In this document: positions 15,895-24,792 of the stretch, one piece after another | Position numbering within the stretch: position 1 is the first letter of the stretch | Layout: the number at the start of each line of letters is the position of its first letter | Assembly: GCF_002355515.1 (NCBI RefSeq) | Contig: NZ_AP014809.1 | Span: forward strand, 4,798,501-4,862,500 | Direction of reading: 5' to 3' | Source of the DNA: Methylorubrum populi | Lineage (GTDB): Bacteria; Pseudomonadota; Alphaproteobacteria; Rhizobiales; Beijerinckiaceae | DNA length: 64,000 bases | The notes under the pieces: model-generated | Told to the model about the DNA's origin: nothing | Seen by the model: only the letters and a program-made list of their open reading frames with translations | The model's database searches: none | Program-made: the position numbers and the translations under genes

Positions 15895-17532
15895 TTACGC
15901 GTCTTGCTCCCGCGCCTTCTCCCGCAGCACGAACTTCTGCACCTTGCCCGTCGAGGTCTTGGGCAATTCGCCGAACACCACGTGGCGCGGCAGCTTGTAG
16001 GGGGCGAGCCGTTCGCGGCACCACGCGACCAGCTCCTCGGAGGTCGCCTCCCGCCCCTCCTTCAGCTCGACGAAGGCGCAGGGCGTCTCGCCCCATTTCG
16101 CGTCCGGCTTGGCGACGACCGCGGCGGCGGCGACCGAGGGGTGCTTGAACAGGGCGTCCTCGACCTCGATCGAGGAGATGTTCTCGCCGCCCGAGATGAT
16201 GATGTCCTTCGAGCGGTCCTTCAGCTGGATGTAGCCGTCGGGGTGCTTCACCCCGAGATCGCCCGAGCGGAACCAGCCGCCCTCGAAGGCGGCCTGCGTC
16301 GAGGCCGGATTCTTGAGGTAGCCGCGCATCACCACATTGCCGCGGAACATCACCTCGCCGAGGCTGGTCCCGTCGGCGGGCAGCGATTCCATCGTCTCGG
16401 GATCGCGCACGTCGAGCCCTTCCAGCACGGGGTAGCGCACGCCCTGGCGGGCCTTCTTCCGGGCCCGCTCGTCGGAGGGGAGGGCGTCCCACTCCTCGTG
16501 CCACGCATTCACCACCGCAGGGCCGTAGGTCTCGGTCAGCCCGTAGAGATGGGTGACGTCGAAGCCCGCTTCGCCCATGGCCGCCAGCACCGCCTCCGGC
16601 GGCGGCGCGGCGGCGGTGAGGAAGTGGACGCGGTGGGGGAGGGGGCGCTTCTGCTCTTCGGGCGCGTTCAGGAGCGTCGACATCACGATCGGCGCCCCCG
16701 ACAGGTGGGTGACGCCGTGCTCGGCCAGCGCCGCGTACATCGCGGGCGCCCGCACCTGCCGCAAGCAGACATGGGTGCCGGCGACGACCGAGAGCGTCCA
16801 CGGGAAGCACCAGCCGTTGCAGTGGAACATCGGCAGGGTCCAGAGATAGACCGCGTGCTGCGGCAGCCCGGCGGTGATGACGTTGCCGAGCGAGAGCAGG
16901 GCCGCGCCGCGGTGGTGATAGACCACGCCCTTCGGATCGCCGGTGGTGCCGGAGGTGTAGTTGAGCGAGATCGCGTCCCACTCGTCCGCCGGCATTTCCC
17001 AGTCGTAGTCGGGATCGCCGCCGACGAGGAAATCTTCGTAATCGGTCTCGCCGAGGGCGGTGCCATCCCCGACAAATTCCGGGTCGTCGTAGTCGATGAC
17101 GAGGGGCGAGACGCCCGCCTTGTCGAGCGCCTCGCGGCCGATCTTCGCGAACTCGCGGTCGACGATGAACACCTTGGCCTCGCCGTGGTCGAGGCAGAAT
17201 CCCAAGGCTGCCGCGTCGAGGCGGGTGTTGAGGGTGTTGAGCACCGCCCCCGTCATCGGCACGCCGTAGTGGCACTCGATCATCGCCGGCGTGTTGGCCA
17301 GGAGCACCGCCACGGTGTCACCGCGCCCGATGCCCCGTGCCGCCAGGGCCGCGGCGAGGCGGCGGCAGCGGGCGTAGAGTTCGGCATAGGAGCGGCGCAG
17401 CGGGCCGTGGATCACCGCAATCTGATCCGGGAAGGTCCGGGCGGCGCGGTCGAGATAGGTCAGCGGCGTGAGCGGCTGGAAGTTCGCTGGGTTCCGGTCG
17501 AGATCCCGGTCGTAGATCGTCGCGCGCGCCAT
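15895..17532 (-). CDS. Acyl-CoA synthetase (AMP-dependent, fatty acid/MMPA-CoA ligase type)
   Basis: A 545-residue ANL-superfamily ligase that forms acyl-AMP and then acyl-CoA. The phosphate loop is YTSGTTGDPKGVV (about 190), followed by YGLTETYGPAV (about 320), GWFRSGDLG and DGYIQLKDRSKDIIISGGENIS (about 430). The catalytic lysine motif is PKTSTGKVQKF (about 525). The motif FHCNGW in the middle is typical of the DmdB / medium-chain group that handles short or branched acids. The start is ATG 17530-17532. The exact substrate cannot be read from the sequence. Confidence 0.93.
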   Translation of the reverse strand: MARATIYDRDLDRNPANFQPLTPLTYLDRAARTFPDQIAVIHGPLRRSYAELYARCRRLAAALAARGIGRGDTVAVLLANTPAMIECHYGVPMTGAVLNTLNTRLDAAALGFCLDHGEAKVFIVDREFAKIGREALDKAGVSPLVIDYDDPEFVGDGTALGETDYEDFLVGGDPDYDWEMPADEWDAISLNYTSGTTGDPKGVVYHHRGAALLSLGNVITAGLPQHAVYLWTLPMFHCNGWCFPWTLSVVAGTHVCLRQVRAPAMYAALAEHGVTHLSGAPIVMSTLLNAPEEQKRPLPHRVHFLTAAAPPPEAVLAAMGEAGFDVTHLYGLTETYGPAVVNAWHEEWDALPSDERARKKARQGVRYPVLEGLDVRDPETMESLPADGTSLGEVMFRGNVVMRGYLKNPASTQAAFEGGWFRSGDLGVKHPDGYIQLKDRSKDIIISGGENISSIEVEDALFKHPSVAAAAVVAKPDAKWGETPCAFVELKEGREATSEELVAWCRERLAPYKLPRHVVFGELPKTSTGKVQKFVLREKAREQDA

Positions 17533-17590
17533 GGTCCCGCCTCCCGTTCGGACGGCAGACTAGCGGAGCCCCGCAGACGAGACGACAGAG

Positions 17591-17623
17591 AAAAGGCCCC
17601 ACGGGCATACGCCCGGGAGCCTT
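17591..17623 (-). terminator. Terminator after the small minus-strand gene
   Basis: On the minus strand AAGGCTCCCGGGC and GCCCGTGGGGCCTT form an imperfect hairpin followed by TTCTCTG. It lies 50 nt past the stop of the gene at 17673-17867 and upstream of the synthetase start, so it separates the two transcripts. Confidence 0.6.
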
Positions 17624-17672
17624 GTTCGGTCAGGTTCGAGAGATTTGGGGCGAAGAGGACTGGAACGGTCGA

Positions 17673-17867
17673 TCAACGCTCCCGGCCGCTGAGGAGCTTC
17701 TCCAGGGCGGCGAGCCCGCTGCGCTCGGCTGCCTCTTCCGTGGTCTGCACCCGGTCGGCGCGCTGGAAGAGCTTGCCGTTCCGGCGGATGGCCCAGGTGA
17801 AGTGCCCGGCGGGGCGCTCGCAGGCTTCGATTTCGAGGGTGTAGGGATTTGCGCTGTTGTTTGCCAT
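17673..17867 (-). CDS. Small hypothetical protein
   Basis: A 64-residue protein from ATG 17865-17867: a short beta region (PYTLEIEACERPAGHFTWAIRRNGKLFQRAD) and then a helix (TTEEAAERSGLAALEKLLSG). The composition and the RRNGK-x-QRAD pattern are typical of small conserved proteins of Methylobacteriaceae. No function is known to me. It has its own terminator. Confidence 0.75.
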   Translation of the reverse strand: MANNSANPYTLEIEACERPAGHFTWAIRRNGKLFQRADRVQTTEEAAERSGLAALEKLLSGRER

Positions 17868-18175
17868 GAGCGGGATATAGGGTCGCCCTCCCGGTCCGGC
17901 TACCCACCCGGTGCATGGTTGCGTTGCTTTTCGTGGGCGGCCCCGCGTTCGACGAGGCTTGCGGCAAGGCTTTCGGGGCGGCTCTGCGGCGGGGCCCGGC
18001 CGCATTTGACAATCCGGGCGGGATCACCGACACGGCGCCCCGGCCGGATGCGGGCCGTCCACCGGCCTGAACCGATCCGCCCGCCCGAGCCGCCGATGCC
18101 CGTACCTTCCCGCCCGAGCCAGGCCGCGCCGAAAGCGGGCCGCCTCCGTCACAGCGCCTTCCGCAGCGTCTGCCC
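17868..18175. other. Intergenic region between divergent genes, no gene seen
   Basis: 308 nt of high-G+C sequence between a minus-strand small gene and the plus-strand glycosyltransferase operon. Open frames here lack a plausible start or family. It should contain promoters for both directions, but no clear box stands out. Confidence 0.5.
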
Positions 18176-19948
18176 ATGACGAGCCTCAGCGTCGGCCCGT
18201 CCGCCGCGCCGCGGACGGAACTTGTCCGGCCGCTCGCCGGCGCGCTGAACCTCGCGGACCGAGCGCTGTCCTTCGGCGCGGCGAGCCATGTCCGGGCCTG
18301 CCTCCTGCTCCTCTGTCTCGGGCTCGCGAGCTTCCTGCCGGGCTTCGCCTCGCTCCAGCCGATGGACCGGGACGAGCCGCGCTTCGCGCAGGCCTCCAAG
18401 CAGATGCTGGAGACGGGCGACCTCGTCGATATCCGCTTCCAGGCGGAGGCGCGCCACAAGAAGCCGGTCGGGATCTACTGGGCGCAGGCCGCCGCCGTCG
18501 CGGCCGGCGAGGCGCTCGGGGTGCCGGCGGCCCGCACGCAGATCGGGCTCTACCGGATCCCCTCGCTCGTCGGCGCGCTGGCGGCGATCCTCCTGACCTA
18601 CTGGGCCGCTCTCGCGCTGCTCGACCGGCGCCGGGCGCTGCTCGCTGCGGCGCTCTTCGGCGCCTGCATCATGCTCTCGGCCGAAGCCCGGCTGGCCAAG
18701 ACCGACGCACTGCTCACCGCCTGCTCGGTCGCCGCCTTCGGGGCGCTCGCCCGCGCCTGGCTCGGGCGGGCCCGGCTGGAGCGGCGGCGGGGCCCGGCCT
18801 CGCTCGGGACGGCCCTGGTCTTCGGGCTCGGGCTGGCGCTCGGCATCCTCGTGAAGGGGCCGATGGTGCCGCTGTTTGCCGGCCTCACCGCCCTCGTCCT
18901 CTGCCTGCGCGAGGGCTCGGCCCGCTGGCTCCTCGACCTGCGCCCGCGCCTGGGCCTCGTCCTCACCCTCGCCATCGTGGCGCCCTGGTTCCTGGCGATC
19001 GCCTGGAAGAGCGGCGGCGCCTTCTTCGGCGAGGCGGTGGGGCGCGACATGCTCGGCAAGGTCGGCTCCGGCGCCGAGAAGCACTGGGGCCCGCCCGGCG
19101 CCTACGCGCTCGCCTTCTTCGCCACCTTCTGGCCGGGGGCGGCCTTCGCCACCCTCGCCATTCCCTTCGCCTGGAGGCAGCGGGGCGAGGAGGCGGTGGC
19201 GCTGCTGCTCGCCTGGATCGTGCCGATGTGGCTGATCTTCGAGGCGGTGCCGACCAAGCTGCCGCACTACGTCCTGCCCCTGATGCCGGCGGTGGCGATC
19301 CTGACCGTGCTGGCTTTGTCCCGCGGCGCGCTCGATCCGCGCCGCCCGGGCGCGCGCTGGGTGGCGGGCCTCGTGGTGCTGATCCCGGTGGGGCTGACGC
19401 TGGGCCTGAGCCTCGCCGCGTGGCGGCTCGATCATGTGCTGCCGCTCGCCGCCCTGCCGCTGCTGCTTGCCGCCTGCGCCCTCGCCGCCACGGCCTGGGC
19501 CGCCTTCGCCCAAGGGGCAGGGCAGAGGGCCGGGGAGGGGGCTTTGACCCTCGGAATCGCCGCCTCGGTGGTGCTGTCGGGGGCCGTGTTCGGCCTGACC
19601 CAGCCGGTGCTGCAGAGCCTCAAGGTCTCGCCGCGACTCGCCGCGATCCGCGACGCCCTGCCCTGTGCGGAGGCGCGGGTGGCGAGCCTGGGGCTTCGCG
19701 AGCCGAGCCTCGTCTTCACCATCGGCACGGATCTGGCCATGCTGAATTCCGGCGCGGAGGCCGCCGCCTTCCTGCGTGAGGGCGGCTGCCGCCTCGTGCT
19801 GGTCGAGGACCGGTTCGCCGCCGAATTCACCGGCGCGCAAGGCGGGCAGCCGCTGAGCCCCGCCGGCCGGGTCACCGGCTTCAACATCAACGGCGGCAAG
19901 CCGGTGGGGGTCTCGGCCTACGCCGCGCGGCCGGGCGCCACACCATGA
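18176..19948 (+). CDS. GT39-family (ArnT/PMT-like) membrane glycosyltransferase
   Basis: A 590-residue polytopic membrane protein with about 11-12 hydrophobic helices. The catalytic acidic loop after the first helix reads QPMDRDEPRFAQAS, the DE pair of GT-C lipid-phosphate-dependent transferases. PVGIYWAQ and KGPMVPL are further family markers. It would transfer a sugar from a polyprenyl phosphate to lipid A, another lipid or a protein at the periplasmic face. The next gene overlaps its stop codon (ATGA) and encodes the GT2 enzyme expected to make the lipid-linked donor. ATG 18176 opens a long charged N-terminus before the first helix. Confidence 0.88.
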   Translation: MTSLSVGPSAAPRTELVRPLAGALNLADRALSFGAASHVRACLLLLCLGLASFLPGFASLQPMDRDEPRFAQASKQMLETGDLVDIRFQAEARHKKPVGIYWAQAAAVAAGEALGVPAARTQIGLYRIPSLVGALAAILLTYWAALALLDRRRALLAAALFGACIMLSAEARLAKTDALLTACSVAAFGALARAWLGRARLERRRGPASLGTALVFGLGLALGILVKGPMVPLFAGLTALVLCLREGSARWLLDLRPRLGLVLTLAIVAPWFLAIAWKSGGAFFGEAVGRDMLGKVGSGAEKHWGPPGAYALAFFATFWPGAAFATLAIPFAWRQRGEEAVALLLAWIVPMWLIFEAVPTKLPHYVLPLMPAVAILTVLALSRGALDPRRPGARWVAGLVVLIPVGLTLGLSLAAWRLDHVLPLAALPLLLAACALAATAWAAFAQGAGQRAGEGALTLGIAASVVLSGAVFGLTQPVLQSLKVSPRLAAIRDALPCAEARVASLGLREPSLVFTIGTDLAMLNSGAEAAAFLREGGCRLVLVEDRFAAEFTGAQGGQPLSPAGRVTGFNINGGKPVGVSAYAARPGATP

Positions 19949-20703
19949 GCATGATCAGCGAAACCGAGCCGCCGCGCCTCAGCGTGGTGGTGCCGGTGAA
20001 GAACGAGGCCGGCAACATCGAGGCCCTGGTGGCCGAGATCGGCCATGCCTGCCAGAGCCTCGCGCCCTTCGAGGTCATCTACGTCGATGACGGCTCGACC
20101 GACGACACCCTGGCCACGCTTCAGGGATTGCGGCGAAAGCACCCCTGGCTCCGGGTGGTGCGCCATGACCGCAGCGGCGGCCAGAGCGGGGCGGTACGCA
20201 GCGGCGTGCTGCGCGCCCGAGCCCCCGTCATCGCGACCCTCGACGGCGACGGCCAGAACGACCCGTCCTTCATCCCCGTCCTCTACGCCGCCCTCGAACA
20301 GGGCGGCGCGGGCGTCGGCCTGGCGCAGGGCCAGAGGGTTGGCCGGAAAGGCGCCTGGAAGCAGTTCCAGTCGCGCATCGCCAACGGCGTGCGCGGAAAG
20401 ATCCTGAAGGATGCCACCCGCGACACCGGCTGCGGTCTCAAGGTGTTCCGCCGCGAGGTCTATCTCGCGCTGCCCTATTTCGACGCGCTCCACCGCTTCA
20501 TGCCGGCGCTCGTCACCCGCGAGGGGTTCGGCGTGGTCCACCGCGACGTGGTCGACCGGCCGCGCTTCACCGGCCGCTCGAATTACGGGATGTTCGACCG
20601 GCTCTGGGTCGGCATCCTCGATCTGGCCGGAGTCTGGTGGCTGATCCGGCGGCGGCGCCCGGCCCCGCGGGCCGAAGACGTGCCGCAGAGCGAGACCCGG
20701 TGA
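19945..20703 (+). CDS. GT2 polyprenyl-phosphate glycosyltransferase (DPM/ArnC-like)
   Basis: A 252-residue GT-A enzyme: LSVVVPVKNEAGNIEALV, the nucleotide-binding EVIYVDDGSTDDT, the metal-binding ATLDGDGQNDP (DxD), and the acceptor region TGCGLKVFRRE. It joins a nucleotide sugar to undecaprenyl phosphate on the cytoplasmic face. The C-terminal hydrophobic stretch (GILDLAGVWWL) probably anchors it. It overlaps the GT39 gene by 4 nt and precedes the LAB_N gene by 4 nt, so the three are translated as a unit. Confidence 0.92.
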   Translation: MSMISETEPPRLSVVVPVKNEAGNIEALVAEIGHACQSLAPFEVIYVDDGSTDDTLATLQGLRRKHPWLRVVRHDRSGGQSGAVRSGVLRARAPVIATLDGDGQNDPSFIPVLYAALEQGGAGVGLAQGQRVGRKGAWKQFQSRIANGVRGKILKDATRDTGCGLKVFRREVYLALPYFDALHRFMPALVTREGFGVVHRDVVDRPRFTGRSNYGMFDRLWVGILDLAGVWWLIRRRRPAPRAEDVPQSETR

Positions 20704-20707
20704 CCCC

Positions 20708-21037
20708 ATGCTGATCCAGCTCGCCGAGGACCTCCCGGCCTATTTCTACGACGTCTTCGTCACCCGCTTCGATTTCTGGCTGGTGTTCGGCATCGCCGCG
20801 CAGCTCGTGTTCGGCTCGCGCTTCATCCTGCAATGGATCGCCAGCGAGCGGGCGGGCAAGAGCGTGATGCCGCTCTCGTTCTGGTTCCTGTCGATCGCGG
20901 GCGGGCTGATGACCCTGGTCTACGGCTTCGTGCGCCGGGAGCCGGTGATCATCATCGGCCAGGGACTGTCGACCTTCATCTATCTGCGCAACCTCGCCCT
21001 GATCTTCCGCGAGCAGCGGCGCGCCCGCAGGGCCTGA
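20708..21037 (+). CDS. Lipid A biosynthesis N-terminal domain (LAB_N) membrane protein
   Basis: A 109-residue protein with three membrane helices. The LAB_N signature is present in FGSRFILQWIASERAGKSVMPLSFWFLSI, then GQGLSTFIYLRNL. The domain is named from a fusion to lipid-A-disaccharide synthase. Stand-alone copies usually sit, as here, beside a GT2 and a GT39 gene. By analogy with ArnE/ArnF it may help flip the lipid-linked sugar; that role is inference. Confidence 0.9.
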   Translation: MLIQLAEDLPAYFYDVFVTRFDFWLVFGIAAQLVFGSRFILQWIASERAGKSVMPLSFWFLSIAGGLMTLVYGFVRREPVIIIGQGLSTFIYLRNLALIFREQRRARRA

Positions 21038-21052
21038 GACGATCCCGACGGC

Positions 21053-21520
21053 ATGTTCCAGACCGCGACGGGCGATCCCGACAGCATCGCCCACATCATC
21101 CAGGTGGCGCTCGCCCCCGCCTTCCTGCTCTCGGCGCTGGCGACCCTGCTCAACGTCTTCTCGACCCGCCTCGGTCGCGTCGCCGACAAGGTCGATGCCC
21201 TCTCGGCGACCCTGCCCGGGGCGAACGGGGAGGGGCGGGCGACGCTCGACCGGCGTCTCGCCTATCTGCGGCGGCGCTCGCTCCTGCTCGACCTCGCCGT
21301 GGTGCTGGCGAGCTTGGGCGGCGTGATGACGGGCGCCGCGGTGCTGACGCTGTTCGTCGGCGCGCTCAGGGATGCCTCGGCCGCCTCGGTGCTGTTCGCC
21401 TGCTTCGGCCTCGCGCTCGTCTGCACCATCCTGGCGATCCTGGCCTTCCTCGCCGAGATCCTTCTGGCCGGAAGGGGCGTGCGCCTGGAGGTCGAGCGTA
21501 AGCAGGACCAAGCGGGATAA
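21053..21520 (+). CDS. DUF2721 family membrane protein
   Basis: A 155-residue protein with an N-terminal amphipathic/TM segment (IAHIIQVALAPAFLLSALATLL), a cytoplasmic charged stretch (RRLAYLRRRS) and two further membrane helices. This matches the DUF2721 layout, including the LNVFSTRLGRVADK motif. The family's role is unknown. It lies 15 nt after the LAB_N gene and may be the last gene of the sugar-transfer operon. Its stop codon directly abuts that of the converging monooxygenase gene. Confidence 0.85.
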   Translation: MFQTATGDPDSIAHIIQVALAPAFLLSALATLLNVFSTRLGRVADKVDALSATLPGANGEGRATLDRRLAYLRRRSLLLDLAVVLASLGGVMTGAAVLTLFVGALRDASAASVLFACFGLALVCTILAILAFLAEILLAGRGVRLEVERKQDQAG

Positions 21521-23032
21521 TCAGGGTTTCGAAAGGGCAAGCCCTTTCGCGGGTCCAGGGCGGAGCCCTGGAGGACCGACGAAGTCGTAATCCTCCGCCC
21601 GCAGCCGCTCGGTGCCGCGCACGTAATCGCCCACCGTCCCGGGCCAGAGCGTACGGTTGCGGCCCGCACGGTCGAGATACCAGCTGCCGCAGCCGCCCCG
21701 CGTCCAGATACTGTCCCGCATCAGCGCATCGACCTCGGCGCGGAAGCGCGCCTGTGCCTGCGGGCGCACCTCCAGCACGCCGCCGGGATGGCTGCGCAGG
21801 CGCTGCAGCGCATCGAGCACGTGGGCGACCTGGGCCTCGACCATCAGGAGCACGGAGTTGTGGCCGAGCCCGGTATTGGGGCCGAGCAGCAGGAAGAAGT
21901 TCGGGAAGCCCGCGACCGAGATGCCCCGGAACGCATCGGCCCCGTCCTTCCACGCCTGCAGCAGGCTCACGCCGTCGCGCCCGATCACCTCGGTGCGCAG
22001 CAGGCTGCCGCCGGGGGAGAAGCCGGTGGCGAAGATGAGGACGTCGAGCGGGTGCTCGGTGCCGTCCGCGGTGACGAGGCCGTGGGGCAGAACCGCGCGG
22101 ATCGGCGCGGTGACGAGGCTCGCATGGGGGCGGGCGAGGGCGGGATAGTACGCGTCGGAGAGCAGCACCCGCTTGCAGCCGAGGCGGTAATCCGGCGTCA
22201 GCTTTCTGCGCAGCTCCGGGTCGGCGATCGAGGCGGCGAGGTGACGGCGGGCCATTCCCTCTGCCAGGGCGGTCACGCGCGAGACGCGGGTGAAGCCCGC
22301 GAGCGCCGCGACCTCGCGGCGCCAGAACAGCGAGGCGCGGTAGAGCCGGCGCAGGGGCGCGAGCCGCATGAGGCGTCGGCGCCCGTCCCCGACGGGGCGG
22401 TCGCCGCGGGGCAGGATCCAGGGGGCCGAGCGCTGGAACTGGGTGAGGTGGGCGACGCGGCCGACGATCTCCGGCACGAACTGCACCGCGCTCGCCCCCG
22501 TGCCGATCACGCCGACGCGCTTGTCTCGCAGATCGCAGGCGTGATCCCAGGCCGCGGAGTGGAAGGCGGTGCCGGAGTAGCTGTCCAGGCCGGGGATGCG
22601 GGGCAGGGACGGGTGGTGCAGGGCGCCCATCGCGCCGACCAGCACCCGGGCCGAGAGCGTCCCTTTGTCGGTCTCGACCCGCCACAGGCCCGCCGCCGCG
22701 TCGAACACGGCGCGCTCCACGCGGGTCTCCAGGCGCAGGAACGGCGCGAGGCCGTGCCCGGCGACGAGCCCTTCGAGATAGCTCTGGATCTCGGCCTGGG
22801 GCGCGAACAGGCGCGACCAGTCGGATTTCGGGGCGAAGGAGAGGGAGTAGAGCTGCGAGGGCACGTCGCAGGCGGCGCCGGGATAGGTGTTCGCCCGCCA
22901 CGTGCCGCCGATGCCCGCGGCCTTCTCCAGCACGAGGAGGCGCTCGAACCCCGCCTGCCGCGCACGGATCGCCATGGCGAGGCCGGAAAAGCCCGCGCCG
23001 ACGATGACGAGGTTGAGGGGCGCCTCGCTCAC
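21521..23032 (-). CDS. FAD-dependent monooxygenase (Baeyer-Villiger type)
   Basis: A 503-residue flavoprotein: FAD Rossmann motif VIVGAGFSGLAMA, the GGTWRANTYPGAACDVPS region, and the NADPH Rossmann motif VGVIGTGASAVQFVPEI. The fingerprint region LTQFQRSAPWILPR and the C-terminal ATGF motif follow. Such enzymes insert oxygen next to ketones. The start is GTG 23030-23032, overlapping the hydrolase stop (GTGA). The last 18 residues (GPPGLRPGPAKGLALSKP) are encoded by a dispersed repeat (see 21526-21576) and are probably not part of the ancestral protein. A lactone or ester product would be a natural substrate for the preceding hydrolase. Confidence 0.92.
   Translation of the reverse strand: MSEAPLNLVIVGAGFSGLAMAIRARQAGFERLLVLEKAAGIGGTWRANTYPGAACDVPSQLYSLSFAPKSDWSRLFAPQAEIQSYLEGLVAGHGLAPFLRLETRVERAVFDAAAGLWRVETDKGTLSARVLVGAMGALHHPSLPRIPGLDSYSGTAFHSAAWDHACDLRDKRVGVIGTGASAVQFVPEIVGRVAHLTQFQRSAPWILPRGDRPVGDGRRRLMRLAPLRRLYRASLFWRREVAALAGFTRVSRVTALAEGMARRHLAASIADPELRRKLTPDYRLGCKRVLLSDAYYPALARPHASLVTAPIRAVLPHGLVTADGTEHPLDVLIFATGFSPGGSLLRTEVIGRDGVSLLQAWKDGADAFRGISVAGFPNFFLLLGPNTGLGHNSVLLMVEAQVAHVLDALQRLRSHPGGVLEVRPQAQARFRAEVDALMRDSIWTRGGCGSWYLDRAGRNRTLWPGTVGDYVRGTERLRAEDYDFVGPPGLRPGPAKGLALSKP
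21526..21576. repeat. Dispersed hairpin repeat, copy within the monooxygenase 3' end
   Basis: Two adjacent hairpins: TTTCGAAAGGG...CCCTTTCGCG and TCCAGGGC...GCCCTGGA. The same sequence, inverted and longer, occurs at 52511-52612. Here the repeat reads through in frame and gives the monooxygenase an extra C-terminal tail. Confidence 0.75.
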
Positions 23033-23964
23033 GCCGCCGCCTCCGTGCCGGGATGGGAGCCCGCCTCCAAGGCGCGGCGCAGGAAGAGAGCTGCGCCATC
23101 GAGGGAGCTTCGCGCCTCCGGCAGAAAGCTCTCCGCGAGCTGCCAGGCATGCGCCACCACGGGGAACACCGTGAGATCGACCGGCACGCCTGCGGCCCGC
23201 GCCTTCTCGGCAAGCCGCAGGGAGTCGTCGCGCAGGATCTCGCGCGCCCCGACATGGATGAGCAGCGGCGGAAACCCAAAAAAGTCCGCCTCGATCGGCG
23301 AGGCGCGCGGGTCGGCGGGGTCGGCCCCGGCGAGATAGGCCGGCACGAGCCGCATCAGCGATTCCGGGCGGAACATCGCGTCGCGGCGCCCATTCGTGCG
23401 GAACGAGGCGCTGCGGCCGATCAGATCCGTGGCCGGCGAAAACAGCGCCGCGGCCGCGGGCGGAGGCAGGCCGAGGCGGCGCGCCTCGATGATCGTGGTG
23501 AGCGCCAGGGTGCCGCCCGCCGAATCCCCGGCGACGACCGCCGGTCCGGCCTGCACGAGCGCGGCCCACACCGCGCTGCAATCCTCGACCGCGGCCGGGA
23601 AGGGGTGCTCCGGCGCCAGCCGGTAATCCGGCGTGAACACCCGGAAGCCGGCCCGGGCGAAGCGGCCGGTGACCGGGCGGTAGACCTGCGCCGAGCAGGC
23701 GATGAAGCCGCCGCCGTGGCAATAGAGCAGGGTGGGGCGCGTACCCTCCGCCCCCTCAGTCTCCTTCCGTTCGGCCTGCGCCCACTCGCCGGGCACGCCG
23801 CCGACCTCGCCGGCGGTGAAGGCGACGCCGGGCGGCTGCGGGAACCGGGCGCTCTCGAAGGCGCGACGGATCGCCAGCACGTCGAGGGTGTTGCCGAGCC
23901 GCCGCTTCACCGCGAGGCGAATGGCGAGATCGTAGAGGTGGGCGCGCAGGCTCGCCATGGTCAT
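23029..23964 (-). CDS. Alpha/beta hydrolase (HSL/acetyl-hydrolase type)
   Basis: A 311-residue esterase of the hormone-sensitive-lipase family: oxyanion motif YCHGGGF, nucleophile elbow GDSAGG, and catalytic Asp/His expected in the C-terminal stretch (HVGAREILRDDSL, then FPVVAHAWQL). The start ATG 23962-23964 overlaps the SDR stop; a second ATG two codons later is possible. With the SDR before it and the monooxygenase after it (both 4-nt overlaps), it forms a tight operon. This could oxidise an alcohol to a ketone, insert oxygen, then hydrolyse the ester. The pathway order is inference and no substrate is indicated. Confidence 0.92.
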   Translation of the reverse strand: MTMASLRAHLYDLAIRLAVKRRLGNTLDVLAIRRAFESARFPQPPGVAFTAGEVGGVPGEWAQAERKETEGAEGTRPTLLYCHGGGFIACSAQVYRPVTGRFARAGFRVFTPDYRLAPEHPFPAAVEDCSAVWAALVQAGPAVVAGDSAGGTLALTTIIEARRLGLPPPAAAALFSPATDLIGRSASFRTNGRRDAMFRPESLMRLVPAYLAGADPADPRASPIEADFFGFPPLLIHVGAREILRDDSLRLAEKARAAGVPVDLTVFPVVAHAWQLAESFLPEARSSLDGAALFLRRALEAGSHPGTEAAA

Positions 23965-24785
23965 GTGTCCCGAACGGCGCGGCGGATCAGCGACCAGTAG
24001 CGCACCGGCAGCAGCCGCTGGACCAAGAGGGCGCGGCGGGCGTCGGCGCCGATCACCACGCGGGGCGCCCGCGCCTCGATCCCGCGCAGGATCGCCGCGG
24101 CCGCCGTCTCTGGGCGCAGGGTCAGCAGGCGCTCGAAGGCGGCCAGCCCCGCGGCGGCCTCCCGCGGATCCATCGAGCGCGGCGTGCGGGCGTTGCGGGC
24201 GATGGCGGTGGCGACCCCGCCCGGATGCACCAGGGTGACGCCGAGCCCGGTGCCCTCGTACTCGTGGCGCAGGGCCTCGGTGAAGCCGCGCACGGCGAAC
24301 TTGCTCGCCGCGTAGGCCGCCTGCCCCGCCGGCGCGATGATGCCGAACACGCTCGACAGGTTGACGATCTGCGCCTGGGGTTCGTCCCGCAGCAACGGCA
24401 GGCAGGCATGGGTCAGCCGCATCACCGCGTGCAGGTTCACGTCCATCAGCCAGTCGATATCGGCCGGGTCCGTCTCCTCGAACCGGCCGCCCAGCGCCAC
24501 GCCGGCATTGTTGACGAGAAGCTGCAGGCCGCCGTGACGGGCCCGGACCGCCTCCGGCAGGGCGAGGAGCGCCTCGCGGTCGGCGAGGTCGAGGACGTGC
24601 TCGCTGACCGCAACACCCGAGGCGCGGGCTTTCTCCGCCGTCTCGGCGAGGCCCTGCGCGTCCCGGTCGGCGAGCGCGAGGGCGCAGCCGCGGCCCGCCA
24701 GCGCGAGGCTCAGCGCCGCGCCGATGCCGCTCGCGGCCCCCGTGACGAGGGCGGTGCGGCCCCGCAGGACGAAGCGCCGAGCCAT
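23961..24785 (-). CDS. Short-chain dehydrogenase/reductase
   Basis: A 274-residue classical SDR: the NAD(P) motif TGAASGIG, then NNAGVALGG, then the active site with Ser in NLSSVFG and YAASK. The start is ATG 24783-24785 (MARRFVLRG), with GGAG just upstream. An earlier in-frame start would run into the SelO gene. It is the first gene of the SDR-hydrolase-monooxygenase operon and starts 8 nt after SelO ends, so it may be cotranscribed with selO. Confidence 0.92.
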   Translation of the reverse strand: MARRFVLRGRTALVTGAASGIGAALSLALAGRGCALALADRDAQGLAETAEKARASGVAVSEHVLDLADREALLALPEAVRARHGGLQLLVNNAGVALGGRFEETDPADIDWLMDVNLHAVMRLTHACLPLLRDEPQAQIVNLSSVFGIIAPAGQAAYAASKFAVRGFTEALRHEYEGTGLGVTLVHPGGVATAIARNARTPRSMDPREAAAGLAAFERLLTLRPETAAAAILRGIEARAPRVVIGADARRALLVQRLLPVRYWSLIRRAVRDT

Positions 24786-24792
24786 CTCCGCC